Below are positions 15,872 through 25,100 of a DNA stretch of 64,000 nt, in pieces. A program made the translations under genes and the position numbers. The notes under the pieces were generated by a model. It did no database searches. It was not told the origin of the DNA and saw only the letters and a list, made by a program, of their open reading frames with translations. The DNA lies in contig NZ_LMSJ01000020.1 in assembly GCF_001428105.1 (NCBI RefSeq), positions 656 to 64,655 on the forward strand. Direction: 5' to 3'. This stretch comes from Paenibacillus sp. Soil766 (GTDB taxonomy: Bacteria; Bacillota; Bacilli; Paenibacillales; NBRC-103111). How positions within the stretch are numbered: the stretch's first letter is position 1; every line of letters begins with the position of its first letter.

Positions 15872-17488
15872 ATGAAAAGGCAATTGTCCGTAATTACTTT
15901 GACTGTGGCAGTGGTAGGAAGCCTTCTGGCTGGATGTTCATCTAATAGCAATAGCAATAGCAATAGCAATAGCAATAGAGAGGCTCCATCAAAGGCTCCA
16001 TCCTCTACCACACAGGCATCAACAGCTGTTCCAATCAAGCTTTCATATTGGACGGCGGTTACTGCTGATGTTACCCGATCCTTGAAAACCTTTGGTGAAT
16101 CTTTGTTTTATAAAGAAATGGAAAAGAAGACGAATGTAAAAATTGAGTTTCAACATCCAGCTGTAGGCAGCGAGAACGAACAGTTTAACTTGTTAGTCGC
16201 CTCAGGGAATTTGCCTGACATCATTGAAAGAGATTTTACCACCTATCCAGGAGGTCCTGCGAAGGCGCTCTCCGATAAAGTGCTTATCAAGCTTAATGAC
16301 ATCATCGATAAAAATGCGCCAAACTTAAAGAAGTATTTAGAAGAGCATCCTGAGATTAAGAAAGAGATTAGTACAGATGATGGTACTATTTATGCCTTCC
16401 CTGGAATCGGGATTGGAAACAACGCTGTATCTGGCGGGATGGTGCTTCGAAAAGATTGGTTGAATGAACTCAAGCTTGAAGTACCGGTAACAATGGATGA
16501 TTGGACGAATGTGTTAAGACAATTTAAAGAAAAGAAAAATGCAAAAACGCCACTTACTTTGAGGCTCACCGATTTTAGTCGTGAACTGTTTAACGGTGCC
16601 TACGGAATTGGATGGGATTTTTATCAAGAGAACGGCAAAGTCAAATACGGGCCCTATGAATCCAATAATAAAAACTATTTGGCTCAGTTAAACGCCTGGT
16701 ACAAGGAAGGTCTGCTTGACCCGGATTTTGCCACTCAAGATGCCAAGTCTTTAGATGCGAAAGCGTCAAATGGTAGCTCAGGTGCATTCTTTGCCTTTAT
16801 CGGCAGCGGGATGGGGAAATATTTGAACGCTGCGCAAGGAACATACGATCTTGCAGGAGCACCGTATCCAGTACTTCGTAAGGGAGAAGAGCCACGTTTT
16901 ATCAACAAACCTTTCGATTACCGGGGTGCAGGAAGCGCAGGTATTACACCTTCCAATAAATATCCGGTTGAAACTGCCAAGTGGTTGGATTATCACTATT
17001 CCAATGAGGGTCATATTTTGAAATCATTTGGGGTAGAAGGATTAACTTACACGATGGTGAACGGATACCCTAAGTATACTGATTTGATTATGAAAAATCC
17101 GGATAAGCTCTCGGTTGGTGAGGCCATGGCCAAATATTTGCGAGTTTCTACACCTTCCCCTGGATTCGTCGGTGACGATCGCTACATTGATCAGTATTAC
17201 CCACTTCAGAGTCAGAAAGACGCCTCGGTGATATTCAGCCGTCATCAGAAAAATGCAACAGCCGTCCTGTTGCCTCGCGTGACGCCAGCTGTTGCAGAAG
17301 CAAGTGAGTTGTCCACGATCATGTCCGAAGTGAAGACGTATCAGAGCGAAATGTTCCTGAAATTCATTATGGGAGTCGAGCCGCTTGCCAATTATGATAA
17401 ATATATCGCCCAAATGAAGTCACTCAAGATTGAAAGAGCCATCGCGATCCAACAAAATGCACTAGATCAATATAATAAGCGCAAATAG
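15872..17488 (+). CDS. ABC transporter solute-binding lipoprotein (oligosaccharide type)
   Basis: A 538-residue extracellular binding protein tethered to the membrane by lipid. The signal peptide MKRQLSVITLTVAVVGSLLAGC ends in the lipobox LLAGC. The body matches the long LplA/YtcQ-like class paired with LplB/YtcP permeases (for example MEKKTNVKIEF and GNLPDIIERD near the N-terminus and AKWLDYHYSNEGHI in the middle). The linker after the Cys is a pure Ser-Asn repeat from an AATAGC microsatellite (15944-15978). The start is ATG 15872, since GGAGG lies 9 nt upstream; the ATG at 15857 is part of that site. Two permease genes follow. No ATPase is encoded here, so an MsmK-like shared ATPase is expected. 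Confidence 0.9.
   Translation: MKRQLSVITLTVAVVGSLLAGCSSNSNSNSNSNSNREAPSKAPSSTTQASTAVPIKLSYWTAVTADVTRSLKTFGESLFYKEMEKKTNVKIEFQHPAVGSENEQFNLLVASGNLPDIIERDFTTYPGGPAKALSDKVLIKLNDIIDKNAPNLKKYLEEHPEIKKEISTDDGTIYAFPGIGIGNNAVSGGMVLRKDWLNELKLEVPVTMDDWTNVLRQFKEKKNAKTPLTLRLTDFSRELFNGAYGIGWDFYQENGKVKYGPYESNNKNYLAQLNAWYKEGLLDPDFATQDAKSLDAKASNGSSGAFFAFIGSGMGKYLNAAQGTYDLAGAPYPVLRKGEEPRFINKPFDYRGAGSAGITPSNKYPVETAKWLDYHYSNEGHILKSFGVEGLTYTMVNGYPKYTDLIMKNPDKLSVGEAMAKYLRVSTPSPGFVGDDRYIDQYYPLQSQKDASVIFSRHQKNATAVLLPRVTPAVAEASELSTIMSEVKTYQSEMFLKFIMGVEPLANYDKYIAQMKSLKIERAIAIQQNALDQYNKRK
15944..15978 (+). repeat. Hexanucleotide microsatellite (AATAGC) of about 5.8 units
   Basis: Uninterrupted copies of AATAGC encode the Ser-Asn linker directly after the lipoprotein Cys. 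Gain or loss of units changes the linker by two residues per step without a frameshift. Confidence 0.9.
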
Positions 17489-17499
17489 AGAAAGATTGC

Positions 17500-17540
17500 T
17501 TCAGGCAGAGCACACAAATTGCTGCGGTACTCTGCCTGAA
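17500..17540 (+). other. 11-bp hairpin between binding protein and permease genes
   Basis: TTCAGGCAGAG (17500-17510) and CTCTGCCTGAA (17530-17540) are a perfect inverted repeat with a 19-nt loop and no T-tract. Such intercistronic hairpins typically stabilise the upstream binding-protein message, giving more SBP than permease. Confidence 0.7.
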
Positions 17541-17571
17541 CTCCTTAATGAGACAGATAGGAGCGTGCACC

Positions 17572-18477
17572 ATGAGAAACGTGCTGCAGGTTTATTACAA
17601 GCATAAATATTTATATTTCATGATCTTACCCGTTGTTGTTTATTATGTCTTGTTTCACTATGTACCCATGTATGGAGCCATTATCGCCTTTAAGGATTAC
17701 CGAATTGCGGAAGGGTTTCTTGGCAGTCCCTGGGTAGGATTTCAGCATTTCGCGACTTTTTTCGAGAGCTTTTATTTTTGGAGGCTTCTAAAGAACACCC
17801 TGCTGCTGAATTTTTATTCGCTTGTATTCACCTTCCCGGCGCCAATCCTTTTTGCGCTATTAATCAATGAAATAGGAGGACGCTTTTTTAGGAAAGCGGT
17901 GCAAACGATTACCTATCTTCCTCATTTCATATCCCTTGTTGTCATTTGCGGAATGATCAATCAGTTCGTAGCAAGAGAAGGCGTCATGATGGATATCCTT
18001 GTTTGGTTCGGTATGGATCGGACTTCGTTGCTATCGCATCCCGAATTTTTTAGAGTGATCTATATAGCTTCCGATATTTGGCAAAGTGTTGGGTGGGGGT
18101 CCATTATCTATTTGGCTGCTATCACTGGGATTAATCCAGAATTGTATGAGGCATCTCGGGTTGACGGAGCAGGGAAATGGAGACAGACTCTAAATATTAC
18201 GTTGCCTGGCATCGCGCCAATCATAATTATCCTTTTCATCCTAAAAATAGGGCACATGCTCGATGTGGGATTCGAGAAAGTCATTCTCTTGTATAATCCC
18301 AACACCTATGAAACCGCTGACGTCATTAGTACTTTCGTCTATCGTAAAGGACTTGGCACATCATTCGAATTTAGCTACGCTACAGCCGTAGGATTGTTTC
18401 AGTCCGTATTGAATTTTATGCTGCTCATCACAGCCAACAAGATTAGTCGAAGATTAGGCGAAAGCAGCTTATGGTGA
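17572..18477 (+). CDS. ABC sugar permease, LplB/YteP type
   Basis: A 301-residue inner-membrane permease with six predicted membrane segments. The signature EAA loop is present (YEASRVDGAGKWRQTLNITL) as is the GWGSIIYLAAITGINPELYEA stretch, split here over two motifs. It should pair with the next permease to move the ligand of the upstream lipoprotein. The start is ATG 17572 with AGGAG 8 nt upstream; ATG 17548 lies before that site. The next gene starts 15 nt after its stop. Confidence 0.93.
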   Translation: MRNVLQVYYKHKYLYFMILPVVVYYVLFHYVPMYGAIIAFKDYRIAEGFLGSPWVGFQHFATFFESFYFWRLLKNTLLLNFYSLVFTFPAPILFALLINEIGGRFFRKAVQTITYLPHFISLVVICGMINQFVAREGVMMDILVWFGMDRTSLLSHPEFFRVIYIASDIWQSVGWGSIIYLAAITGINPELYEASRVDGAGKWRQTLNITLPGIAPIIIILFILKIGHMLDVGFEKVILLYNPNTYETADVISTFVYRKGLGTSFEFSYATAVGLFQSVLNFMLLITANKISRRLGESSLW

Positions 18478-18492
18478 GAGGGGGAGTTGTAA

Positions 18493-19386
18493 GTGAATCT
18501 AAATACGATACGAAGAGGAAATGGTGAAATCGCATTCCAATGGTTTAACATTTTATTCATGAGTGTGATGATCCTCATTACCTTGTATCCTTTTATATAT
18601 GTGATCATGTCTTCGCTCAGCGATTCCAGACTGCTCATGACACACACAGGATTCTTATTGTGGCCGGAAGGATTTACATGGAAGGCCTATAAGCTTGTAT
18701 TCCAGAATCCAAATATCCTTCGCGGTTATGGGAATACGCTTTTTGTTGTAACAGTAGGCACATCAATTAACTTATTTTTGACATGTTTGGGGGCGTATGT
18801 GCTATCCCGCAAAGGGGTTCCAGGGACGAAGACGCTTATGATGCTTATTGTTTTTACTATGTTTTTCTCTGGAGGAATGATACCTTCCTATTTGCTTGTG
18901 AATAATTGGATGCATTTGGGCAATAGTTTGTTTGCTCTAATTATCCCAGGAGCCATCTCAACATGGAATTTAATTATACTTCGAACATCATTTGCTGCCA
19001 TTCCTGAGAGTTTATTCGAATCAGCGAAGATGGACGGAGCAAATGATCTCACCATTCTTGTGCGACTTGTTCTCCCTTTATCCCTTCCTGTACTAGCAGT
19101 TATGACCTTGTTCTACGGGGTTCAACATTGGAATGCCTGGTTCTCTTCCATGCTGTATCTGAGAGATCGCGACATGTTCCCTCTCCAGCTTATACTTCGA
19201 GAGATTCTGATTCAAAACAGTACGGAATACATGACTAGTCAATCGTCGGCAGGCGAAATCGAAACTGTCGGAGAAAGTATTAAATATGCTACCATTATGG
19301 TGGCAACGTTGCCAATCCTGTTCATTTATCCTTTTTTACAAAGGTACTTTGTAAGAGGTGTTATGATAGGATCAATCAAAGGATGA
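18493..19386 (+). CDS. ABC sugar permease, YtcP/AraQ type
   Basis: A 297-residue permease with six membrane segments. The EAA loop (FESAKMDGANDLTILVRLVL) and the C-terminal FIYPFLQRYFVRGVMIGSI are typical of the second permease in these importers. The start is GTG 18493 with AGGGGGAG upstream. It completes the heterodimer with the preceding gene. The sensor-regulator gene follows about 40 nt downstream. Confidence 0.93.
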   Translation: MNLNTIRRGNGEIAFQWFNILFMSVMILITLYPFIYVIMSSLSDSRLLMTHTGFLLWPEGFTWKAYKLVFQNPNILRGYGNTLFVVTVGTSINLFLTCLGAYVLSRKGVPGTKTLMMLIVFTMFFSGGMIPSYLLVNNWMHLGNSLFALIIPGAISTWNLIILRTSFAAIPESLFESAKMDGANDLTILVRLVLPLSLPVLAVMTLFYGVQHWNAWFSSMLYLRDRDMFPLQLILREILIQNSTEYMTSQSSAGEIETVGESIKYATIMVATLPILFIYPFLQRYFVRGVMIGSIKG

Positions 19387-19427
19387 CAGCTATGTAAAAA
19401 CAATTATGGCGGCGGAGTGTGATTGCA

Positions 19428-21740
19428 GTGTTTGGTCTGAAAAAAAATAGCGTCATATCAAGATGGATACGATCGTATGCAATCGTACTATTCATACCGA
19501 TTGCGATCATGCTTGTTACTTATTTTCAGACCAGGCATGTAATTGAAGAAGAGATCAATCGTGCAAACAAATCCCTTCTATCACAGTTCCAACAAGATAT
19601 TGACAATCAAATTGAGTATGCCTATCGCTTAAGTGAAGTCATCTCCATTAATTCCAAGGTTCGTCAGCTTATGCGAACACAAGGTGCAATCGGTCCAGAA
19701 GATCGGATAGAGATTGTGAATGCATTAGCTGATTTCAAGGTGTACAACAGCTCTAACCGATACTCCAATCGCTTTTATTTGTACTTCCACAATAGCAATT
19801 TCGTACTAACAGAGTCCGCCTACTATGAACCGGAGATTTTTTACAATACAGTGCAAGCGAGCTCAGGGTTGTCCTATGAGGAATGGAGGCGCTTTCTTGA
19901 TCAGACGTATCGTGGTCAGTTTTTCTCCATGCAAACCGATCATGGACAGAAAACCGAAGGAGTCTTGTTCGTTCAAACTTTGCCTTTTGAAGACAGAAGT
20001 GGTCATCTTGCTACCCTAGTGATTGAATTGAATAGTCAGAGCTTGATAGCTGCCATAAAAAATGTTCAATCCTATAATCAAGGGAAGGTTTATATTCTAA
20101 ACGGCGCAGATCAACTGCTTGCTACATCTGAACAAACCAAACCAATGTCAAACATGTTTGATGGCATGATTGGTGAAAGCGGTACCATTCAACGTCAATG
20201 GGACGGCGAGGATGTAATTATCTCCTACATCCAGTCCAAAAGCACAACTTGGAAATATGTGTACGTTCTTCCTTCGAAGTTATATAGCCAAAAAGCTGAA
20301 TATGTACGCAACCTAACCGTAATAACATTGTTTATAGCCATCGCAGTTGGAGCCATCCTTGCCATTTTGGTAGCGAGACACAACTATTATCCGTTACAAC
20401 AACTTGTACGATCTGTTGCAGCGCACTCTAGACTAAACCACGGTGTTACCGTCAATGAATACGATTTTTTAGAAGAAGCGATTGAAAATACGATGGACAT
20501 CAACAACCAGATGAATCGGATGATCGAGAAACAGAAAACTGTGCTGCGCTCTAATTTGCTCGTTCGAATTCTGAAGGGACGTATGGGGCAGGACTTTCCG
20601 GTTCTTGAGGCTATGGCGGACTATGGCATGAAGCCACGATCCGATCATTTCGTCGTGCTGCTTTTCTACTTGGAGGACTTTAGTGGAATCTTTCGCAAGG
20701 ACGATACCGATGCAGAGAAGAAGCGAGAGTTAGTTCATCTCATACTTTCCAACATCGTTGAGGAGATGGTCGGACAGAAGTACCAGGGTTGGATGACTGA
20801 AATTGATGAAATGCTTGCTTGTATAATTAATTTGGATGTGGATGTGTCTCCTGAGGAAGCGAAACTAGAACTAACCCGTATCACGGAAGAGGCTCAGCGG
20901 TTCATTGGTGGTAGATTCCATATATTCTTTACTGTATCTGTGAGCACGGTTCGCAGAACCTTATCCGAATTGCCGACCGCATACCAGGAAGCTTTAGATG
21001 CCATGGAATACAAAATGGTGTATGGTACCCAAACCGTCATATTTTATGATCAGATCCAGAGCTTCAATCGTTCGTATGTCTATTCTCTTGAGAATGAACA
21101 GCAATTGATCAATCATGTAAAAGCTGGTGATTTCGAGCACGCCAAGAAGATACTGGATGAGGTCATAACGCATAATCTTACCGATAAAGGCTTGTCCATT
21201 GACATGGTGCGTTGTCTAATGTTCGATATCATCAGCACGATGATGAAGGCTGCCTTTGAAGTGAATTTGGATCAGACTGAACTTTACATGGATAATATGA
21301 AGGCAGTTGAAGAGTTGATGAATGGTGTTACAGTTACGGCAATGAAGGATCGGATGATCGTGTTTCTAGGAAAAGTATGCGATCATGTTCATGCCAAAAA
21401 GAGAAGTCGTAATTTCCTCCTCAAGGAGAACATGCTTGAATTTATTAATCGCGAGTTCCGGGATCATAACCTAAGCATTACTACGATTTCGGATGAGTTT
21501 GATATGCATCCTTCTTATTTATCTCGTTACTTTAAGGAACAGGTCGGGGAAACATTTACGGACTACATTAATAAGTTTCGCGTGAATAAAGCAATTGAGT
21601 TGCTACAGAATGACGAAATCTTAATCAAGGATATATGCGATCTTGCCGGGTTCTATAGTATTAGTACATTCATTCGGCTGTTCAAGAAATATGAGGGTGT
21701 GACTCCGAGCGTTTATAGGGAAAGCAGAAAAAATAGTTAG
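19428..21740 (+). CDS. Membrane-bound AraC-family transcriptional regulator
   Basis: A 770-residue one-component sensor. Membrane segments lie at about residues 12-33 and 293-315 and flank an extracellular sensor domain of about 260 residues. The cytoplasmic part ends in a double helix-turn-helix (about 668-764: LSITTISDEFDMHPSYLSRY and IKDICDLAGFYSISTFIRLF). Such proteins usually control the transporter operon they sit in. GTG 19428 is preferred (GGCGGAG 10 nt upstream); GTG 19419 is the alternative. An A8 run at 19440-19447 falls in codons 5-7 and could slip. Confidence 0.9.
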   Translation: MFGLKKNSVISRWIRSYAIVLFIPIAIMLVTYFQTRHVIEEEINRANKSLLSQFQQDIDNQIEYAYRLSEVISINSKVRQLMRTQGAIGPEDRIEIVNALADFKVYNSSNRYSNRFYLYFHNSNFVLTESAYYEPEIFYNTVQASSGLSYEEWRRFLDQTYRGQFFSMQTDHGQKTEGVLFVQTLPFEDRSGHLATLVIELNSQSLIAAIKNVQSYNQGKVYILNGADQLLATSEQTKPMSNMFDGMIGESGTIQRQWDGEDVIISYIQSKSTTWKYVYVLPSKLYSQKAEYVRNLTVITLFIAIAVGAILAILVARHNYYPLQQLVRSVAAHSRLNHGVTVNEYDFLEEAIENTMDINNQMNRMIEKQKTVLRSNLLVRILKGRMGQDFPVLEAMADYGMKPRSDHFVVLLFYLEDFSGIFRKDDTDAEKKRELVHLILSNIVEEMVGQKYQGWMTEIDEMLACIINLDVDVSPEEAKLELTRITEEAQRFIGGRFHIFFTVSVSTVRRTLSELPTAYQEALDAMEYKMVYGTQTVIFYDQIQSFNRSYVYSLENEQQLINHVKAGDFEHAKKILDEVITHNLTDKGLSIDMVRCLMFDIISTMMKAAFEVNLDQTELYMDNMKAVEELMNGVTVTAMKDRMIVFLGKVCDHVHAKKRSRNFLLKENMLEFINREFRDHNLSITTISDEFDMHPSYLSRYFKEQVGETFTDYINKFRVNKAIELLQNDEILIKDICDLAGFYSISTFIRLFKKYEGVTPSVYRESRKNS

Positions 21741-22177
21741 AGGGTAGGTGTGCAGTAAGGAGAGATGGCGCAGCAGTGCTTGAGTATTCGGATAAAGGAG
21801 GTGATAGTCCGGTCGCTAATAAATCGCCAACATCTAAGCCGACATCACAGATCATGCTCGCCGTCCAGATGCACCCATTCTAATGCCAAAGTATTCTAAT
21901 GGACCACGCGCCCTCGCCTACACTGCTTGTAAAATCACAAATTTCCTGCAAAAAAAATAAAAGTCAGGGGGTTATAATTACTGAGCTTCACTATATGAAC
22001 AGGGGATGAAATACCGAATATGGATCAGAAAAATATAGTACTGGTTATGACCTGATTTCCGATGGCGTTATTTTATCGGGATAATTGAAAGCGCTTTTAA
22101 TTCCCAATATATTACTATATAACCTATATAATAATATAAATCTAATTTCACCCACTGAGAGAAAGAGGGTATTCTAA
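21741..22177. other. Spacer with duplicated gene start and cre site
   Basis: This 437-nt spacer has no supported gene. 21891-21922 is a degenerate copy of 22169-22200, the ribosome binding site-to-codon-8 region of the heparinase-type gene (GTATTCTAATGGACCA versus GTATTCTAAATGGACCA, then CTCGCCTACA in both). It is a relic of a duplication or an earlier insertion. The AT-rich stretch 22100-22140 may hold the promoter. Confidence 0.6.
22086..22099 (+). promoter_or_regulatory. cre-like catabolite-repression site
   Basis: TGAAAGCGCTTTTA contains the palindromic core AAAGCGCTTT and matches the CcpA cre consensus except for one position near the 3' end. It lies 79 nt before the lyase start, suggesting repression by preferred sugars. 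Confidence 0.6.
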
Positions 22178-25100
22178 ATGGACCAGGCACCTCGCCTACA
22201 GGCATTCAAGCCAACATTACTGCTGTTATTCGCCCTTCTCGCTGCACTTACTGTATTGCTCTTTCATCCTCAAACAGCAAGAGCCTATTCTGACCCCAGC
22301 AACATGACTGACGCAATCTTTTTTTCCAAAATCAATCTCGATTATCCTGGTCTGGAGACTGTAAAGGCAAACGTTGCCGCTTCCAACTACACGGCCGCCA
22401 AGACAAACCTGCTAAGCTATTTTCAAAATCGCACCGCCCCCGTCTATTTCACGGTCGGTACGACTCCTTCCGGAGGCCCGATGGAATCCAGCCCGGACGA
22501 TTTGGTCAACTACATTTTCACGATTATCGGAGAGACCAAGAACTTCAGCGGATCCGGCGGCATCCAGTGGGATGAGACATGGACAGGCGGTTCCTGGTCG
22601 GACGGCTCGTTCAACAACAGAGTGAATGAATTCCTGATGTACTCCATTCTCGCTCCCGGGTACAATGCGCTTTCTCCTGGCGACCCGAAGCGGATCTTGT
22701 ATTCCGATACATGGATGAAATTCGCCCTGGAGTTTATTACTGACAAAGGCAATACGAACATCGCTTCAGAAGTTTTTCTGGACATGGCGAAGCGTCTGGC
22801 CAGCTGGAACATGGCCTACTCGGTGTTCCGGAATAGTCCTTCTATTGATTCGAACGGCAATGCGGCATACCTGAAGCACATCTGGCAAATGGCCGACTAT
22901 GCGTATACGAACATCGAATCGACAGTAGGCAACAACTGGTACGCAAGTATCGCCCGCTCGATGTACGTCACCGGTGTCTACTTTCCCGAGTTCAAGGATG
23001 CGGAAAACTGGCGGATGCGCGGTGAAGGCGCGATGAGCAAGTACATCAAGAAAAACATCAAGGGTGACGGCATGAACTATGAGCCTACGGAGAACTACCA
23101 TCTGTATGCCCTGCAGCTGGCTAATACGATTCAGCAATTGGGGCAGCTAAACGGCTATTCCGACGTGCTGAAGGACTCCAAAGAGCTGCTCGAGCGGAGC
23201 GCCGAATTTACGATGGACGCGCTTTTTCCGAACCTAGAGGAAGGGCCGATGATCGGGGATTCCTCTGAAAAGAACTTCGCTCCCCACAAAGTCTTGGACG
23301 ATTATGCGACGATTTACGGTCGGTCAGATTTTGAATACATCGCTTCTGATCGTGCTAGTGGGACAGTGCCGGATCATACATCCGTCGTCTATCCGAATAG
23401 CTCCGCGATCATGCGAACGGGCTGGAGCGACAACGACAAGTATATGTTCATCGAGAATGGAGATACGGATTACGGAGGTTCCCACAGCCATCCGGACGAC
23501 CTGAGCCTCGTTATGTACGCTTACGGCAAGCGGCTGATCGCCGACCCGGGCGTTTACACTTACGATATGCCGAGCACGGTGGGGGAGTGGCTGAGGGACA
23601 CCACGGAAGCCCACAACACGGTCGAGGTGAACAACACCACGCAAAGCCTGAGGGGGAGCCGCCAACTGAACAAATGGATCACGAACGACGGCTTCGACTT
23701 CTACGACGGCCAACACGACGATTACGCGCCGATCAGCCAAAACCGCAAAGTATTCTTCGTCAAGCCGAACTACTGGATCGTTTCCGACGTGATGACGGGC
23801 GGGTCGGGGGCGAACACGTACGAGCAGCTGTGGCACTTCCGCCCGAATACGCTCAGCCTGAACGGGACTACGAAGGCGGCGACGACGCAGTTCGCCGGGG
23901 AGCCTAACGTGAAGATCGTGCCGGCCGATCCGACTTCCATTACGGCAGCGGTTCGGAACGGGTATTATTCGGACACTAAAGCCGCCTATTCGGCAGCCCA
24001 ATACTTGGCCTACACCAAATCAGCGTCGGGCAGCACCTCCTACGACACGGTGATTTTCCCTGAGGATACCGGGCAAAACCACAATGTGACGGTGTCACGC
24101 CTCTCGATGGCGGGAGTCAATCCATACACCGCTACTTCGCTGACGATCAATCTCGATTCCGGAAACAATGGGAATGTGGGCACCTACTATCTGTCGCACG
24201 AGACGACGCACCCGACCCGCAGCTTCGGAACGTATGGCTACAACGGCGAGTTGGCCTATATCGAAAAAACGTCGGGCGGCGCGCTGAGCCAGTTTGCAAT
24301 TAATGAAGGCAGCCTGTTGACGGACGGAGCAACGAATCTCTTCTCGACAACTGGAAAGGTTCAGAACTTGTCAGTGAAGTATAGCGGCACGACACTGCAG
24401 CTGGCCAGCAGTGAAAAGCTTGCGTATGCGGTTACGATTTACGCGCCTGCGGCGACGTCCGTGACATTCAATGGGTCCGGCATTGCATTCACGAAGGCGG
24501 GGAATTTCATCACCGTAGCGGCGGCCGGGGCGAGCACGGCTTCGACGGTGTTGGCGGATAGCTTCGACGAGGATCCGCCGACGAACGATTTGACGGACGA
24601 GTTCTATAACTTCGAGAGCGGATCGGTGACCGGCTGGCAGCCGGTTAACGGAACATGGAGCGTCGTGACCCAAGGCGCGGGCAAAGTGTACCGCCAGACG
24701 GACGACGCCAGCGTGAGCACCAAGACGGTTACGACGTCCGAGTGGACGGACGTGCTCGTGGAGGCGGACGTGACGACGGTGTCGTCCACGACCGCTACGA
24801 ATGGGGTCCAATTGATGGCCCGGTACCAGGACGCGCTCAATACGTACAAGTTCAACTATTACGTGCTGAGCGGGACCGCATCGTTGCGGATCGAGAAGAT
24901 AGTGGCCGGTACGACTACGGTACTCGCAACCACGCCGTTCACAATGAACAACAGCACTACGTATAAGCTGAAGGGCACGATCCACGGCAATACGCTCAAG
25001 TTGTACGTCGATGGGACACTCTTATTAACTGCGACCGATACGGACATTACCGAAGGGTATGTCGGACTGAGCACGCACCGACGTGATGCGTACTTCGACA

